From: Acidobacteriota bacterium
GTDB taxonomy: Bacteria > Acidobacteriota > UBA6911 > RPQK01
Direction of reading: 5' to 3'
DNA length: 24,035 nucleotides
NCBI GenBank assembly: GCA_003819755.1
Contig: RPQK01000021.1
Location: forward strand, 1-24,035
Below are positions 22,814 through 24,035 of the stretch, piece after piece; positions within the stretch are counted from its first letter, which is position 1; every line of letters starts with the position of its first letter. A program made the translations under genes and the position numbers. The notes beneath the pieces are model-generated. The model was not told the origin of the DNA. It ran no database searches and saw nothing but the letters and a program-made list of their open reading frames with translations.

Positions 22814-22819
22814 TATAAT
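22814..22819 (+). promoter_or_regulatory. Perfect -10 hexamer 6 nt before the GTPase start
   Basis: TATAAT ends 6 nt before the GTG at 22826, which would put the transcription start at the start codon itself. No -35 consensus is seen at 17 nt (CATCGA). It supports the GTG at 22826 over the GTG at 22805, which lies upstream of the -10. Confidence 0.45.
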
Positions 22820-22825
22820 GAGGGC

Positions 22826-23788
22826 GTGCCCGCGAACCTCACCCCAGAATACCTTGACGCTGAAGAGAGATTCAAAAGTGCAGTAACGACAGCTGACAAG
22901 ATCCAGGCGCTCGAAGAAATGATGAGAACGATCCCCAAGCACAAGGGGACGGAGAAGATGCAGGCAGACCTTAAGCGCCGGATGTCCCAGCTGAAGAAGG
23001 AAGCGCTGAAGAAGAAATCGACCCCCGCACAGCGACCATCGTGGTACGTCGAGAGAGAAGGAGCGGGGCAGGTCATCGTGTGCGGCCCTCCCAATTCCGG
23101 CAAGTCTCAACTTCTTACGAATCTGACCGAGGTCCCGGCACTTGTCGCTGATTACCCCTTCACGACTCGAAGCCCTCAACCAGCAATGATGCGTTTCGAG
23201 GATATTCAGATTCAGATGGTCGACACCCCGCCCCTGGCGCGGGAGATACTCGAACCCTGGCAGCTCGCCCAAATCAAGCAGGCGGATGCCGCGTTGCTCG
23301 TGTTCGATGTCAACGACCCTCAGTTGCTCGAACAGACCGAGTACGTCCTGCAGCTGTTCTCGGAAAAGAAGATTCCCCTGGACACCCAGTCGAGGCCCAA
23401 GGTGATCGTCCTGGGAAACAAGACCGACACGCCGTCGGGGCGCGACAATTTTCAAGTGTGGGCCGAACTGTACCAGGAGCGCTTTCGACCGCTCCCATTC
23501 TCAGCCGTCAACCCGTCCGACATCGCCCGATTGAGGGCGGACGTTTTCGGGCTCCTGGAGATTGTCCGGGTTTACACGAAGGCCCCCGGCAAGAAGGTCC
23601 AGGACAATCCAACGCCCTTCGTGTTGAAGAAGGGCGCCACGGTCATGGACGCCGCCCAGGCGGTTCACAAGGACCTGGCTGCCAACCTCCGTTTCGCCCG
23701 GCTCTGGCGCGAAGGCAGCTACGACGGCCTGATGGTCGAAAGGACGCACCAACTGCAGGACCGCGATCTGATCGAGATTCACGCGTGA
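22826..23788 (+). CDS. DRG/Obg-like GTPase with TGS domain
   Basis: The 320-residue protein starts MPANLTPEYLDAEERF at the GTG at 22826, which fits the conserved N-terminus of this family better than the upstream GTG. A basic helical region (to about 75) is followed by a G domain: Walker A GPPNSGKS (87-94), a G3 motif reading DTPP (133-136) in place of DxxG, G4 NKTD (198-201) and G5 SAV (226-228). A TGS domain (about 256-320) ends the protein. The family resembles DRG and Obg GTPases linked to ribosomes and translation. The Pro in place of the switch-II Gly may alter hydrolysis. The promoter overlaps the intergenic gap to the LOG gene. Confidence 0.9.
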   Translation: MPANLTPEYLDAEERFKSAVTTADKIQALEEMMRTIPKHKGTEKMQADLKRRMSQLKKEALKKKSTPAQRPSWYVEREGAGQVIVCGPPNSGKSQLLTNLTEVPALVADYPFTTRSPQPAMMRFEDIQIQMVDTPPLAREILEPWQLAQIKQADAALLVFDVNDPQLLEQTEYVLQLFSEKKIPLDTQSRPKVIVLGNKTDTPSGRDNFQVWAELYQERFRPLPFSAVNPSDIARLRADVFGLLEIVRVYTKAPGKKVQDNPTPFVLKKGATVMDAAQAVHKDLAANLRFARLWREGSYDGLMVERTHQLQDRDLIEIHA

Positions 23789-23797
23789 CCGCTGGGG

Positions 23798-23816
23798 TTT
23801 ATCCACGAATTACACG
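23798..23816 (+). repeat. Isolated copy of the hairpin B arm
   Basis: TTTATCCACGAATTACACG is identical to 3844-3862, the 5' arm of hairpin B about 20 kb away. No inverted partner follows. Instead a short GC stem (GCGGC gta GCCGC, about 23820-23832) comes next. This looks like a half element. Confidence 0.85.
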
Positions 23817-23864
23817 GCGCGGCGTAGCCGCAACTAAAAACCTGCCCGATGAAGAAGAAAGACA

Positions 23865-23903
23865 GAATGTCGAATATCGAATATCGAATATCGAATGTCG
23901 AAG
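23865..23903. repeat. Tandem heptamer array G (GAATATC/GAATGTC)
   Basis: Five tandem heptamers run from 23865 to 23899 (GAATGTC, three GAATATC, GAATGTC), then GAAG. An 11-nt inverted match to the end of the array (CTTCGACATTC, 24019-24029) lies inside the neighbouring four-helix-bundle coding sequence; no full 3' arm is seen between. It lies 3' of both the GTPase gene and the converging partial gene. A palindrome AATGATCATT (23913-23922) follows and overlaps that gene's stop codon. Confidence 0.85.
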
Positions 23904-23917
23904 TGAGGAAGGAATGA

Positions 23918-24035
23918 TCATTGGATCTTCCGTTTCGCCGTCTTGATGCTGGAGACGAATATAGAGATTAGCTGGTTGTTTTCGTCGATGACAGCGTTCA
24001 GATGAGAGGCTTCCCTTCCTTCGACATTCGCCGAG
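23918..24035 (-). CDS. Four-helix-bundle (S23/IVS-type) protein, C-terminal part
   Basis: A minus-strand frame enters from the right edge and stops at TGA (23920-23918); 38 residues are visible. The end ASHLNAVIDENNQLISIFVSSIKTAKRKIQ (given here in two parts: ASHLNAVIDENN, QLISIFVSSIKTAKRKIQ) resembles the last helix of four-helix-bundle proteins of the 23S-intervening-sequence family, which often end ...L.E...L..IF..SIKTAK. These proteins are found both in rRNA intervening sequences and as free genes of unknown function. The call rests on a short stretch, so it is moderate. A heptamer repeat array lies 15 nt beyond the stop. Confidence 0.6.
   Translation of the reverse strand, partial: SANVEGREASHLNAVIDENNQLISIFVSSIKTAKRKIQ

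Noticed and set aside
23797..23946. A protein-coding extension across the GAATATC array, reading as ISNIEYRISNIECR.
   Set aside because: The peptide is a by-product of translating the heptamer array and appears in a frame that begins inside the GTPase gene. There is no ribosome site.

Overview
The window is most likely chromosomal DNA of an Acidobacteriota species. The best pointers are a secreted protein of the VWFA-related acidobacterial family (11211-13367) and a large Oar-like TonB-dependent receptor with an N-terminal carboxypeptidase-regulatory-like domain (6504-9959), a type that is expanded in that phylum. All genes appear to be host genes. I see no transposase, integrase, phage gene, tRNA, rRNA or CRISPR array.

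Layout: the 3' end of an unknown gene (1-461, +) converges on a solo radical SAM protein (568-1596, -). A divergent gap leads to the putrescine pair aguB-aguA (1893-3833, +). Next are a small coiled-coil protein (3913-4209, -), a GAF-GAF-PP2C signalling phosphatase (4307-6073, +) and the TonB receptor. Then come a secreted TPR protein and the VWFA protein (both -), a TMEM14-like membrane protein (13486-13812, +), and a minus-strand run: zincin-like peptidase, R3H/AAA ATPase, DUF4380-like protein, GH20-like secreted protein and SLC13 transporter. The right end has a phosphofructokinase (20448-21602, +), a LOG-family protein (-), a DRG/Obg-like GTPase with a TGS domain (+), and the end of a four-helix-bundle protein gene (-) cut by the window edge.

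The most striking content lies between the genes. All six convergent junctions carry an element built from short tandem words of 7-10 nt. At five of them the words form the 5' arm of a hairpin and their reverse complements form the 3' arm. The words differ from site to site (AAGGACCTC, ACGAATTAC, GGATGAA, GACGATT, GAATATC and others) while the architecture stays the same. The sixth site (23789-23917) holds an unpaired arm plus a heptamer array. Related elements sit in some same-strand gaps and in one divergent promoter region (20309-20433). Two further long inverted repeats without tandem words (6116-6226 and 18294-18471) occupy same-strand gaps. The elements touch the genes: two stop codons lie inside repeat words, and one candidate -35 box lies inside a repeat arm.

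Genes that visibly work together: AguB and AguA act in sequence from agmatine to putrescine. The GH20-like and DUF4380-like genes are 16 nt apart and probably cotranscribed. Several genes without a Shine-Dalgarno sequence have a -10-like hexamer only 6-8 nt before the start codon, which suggests leaderless mRNAs.
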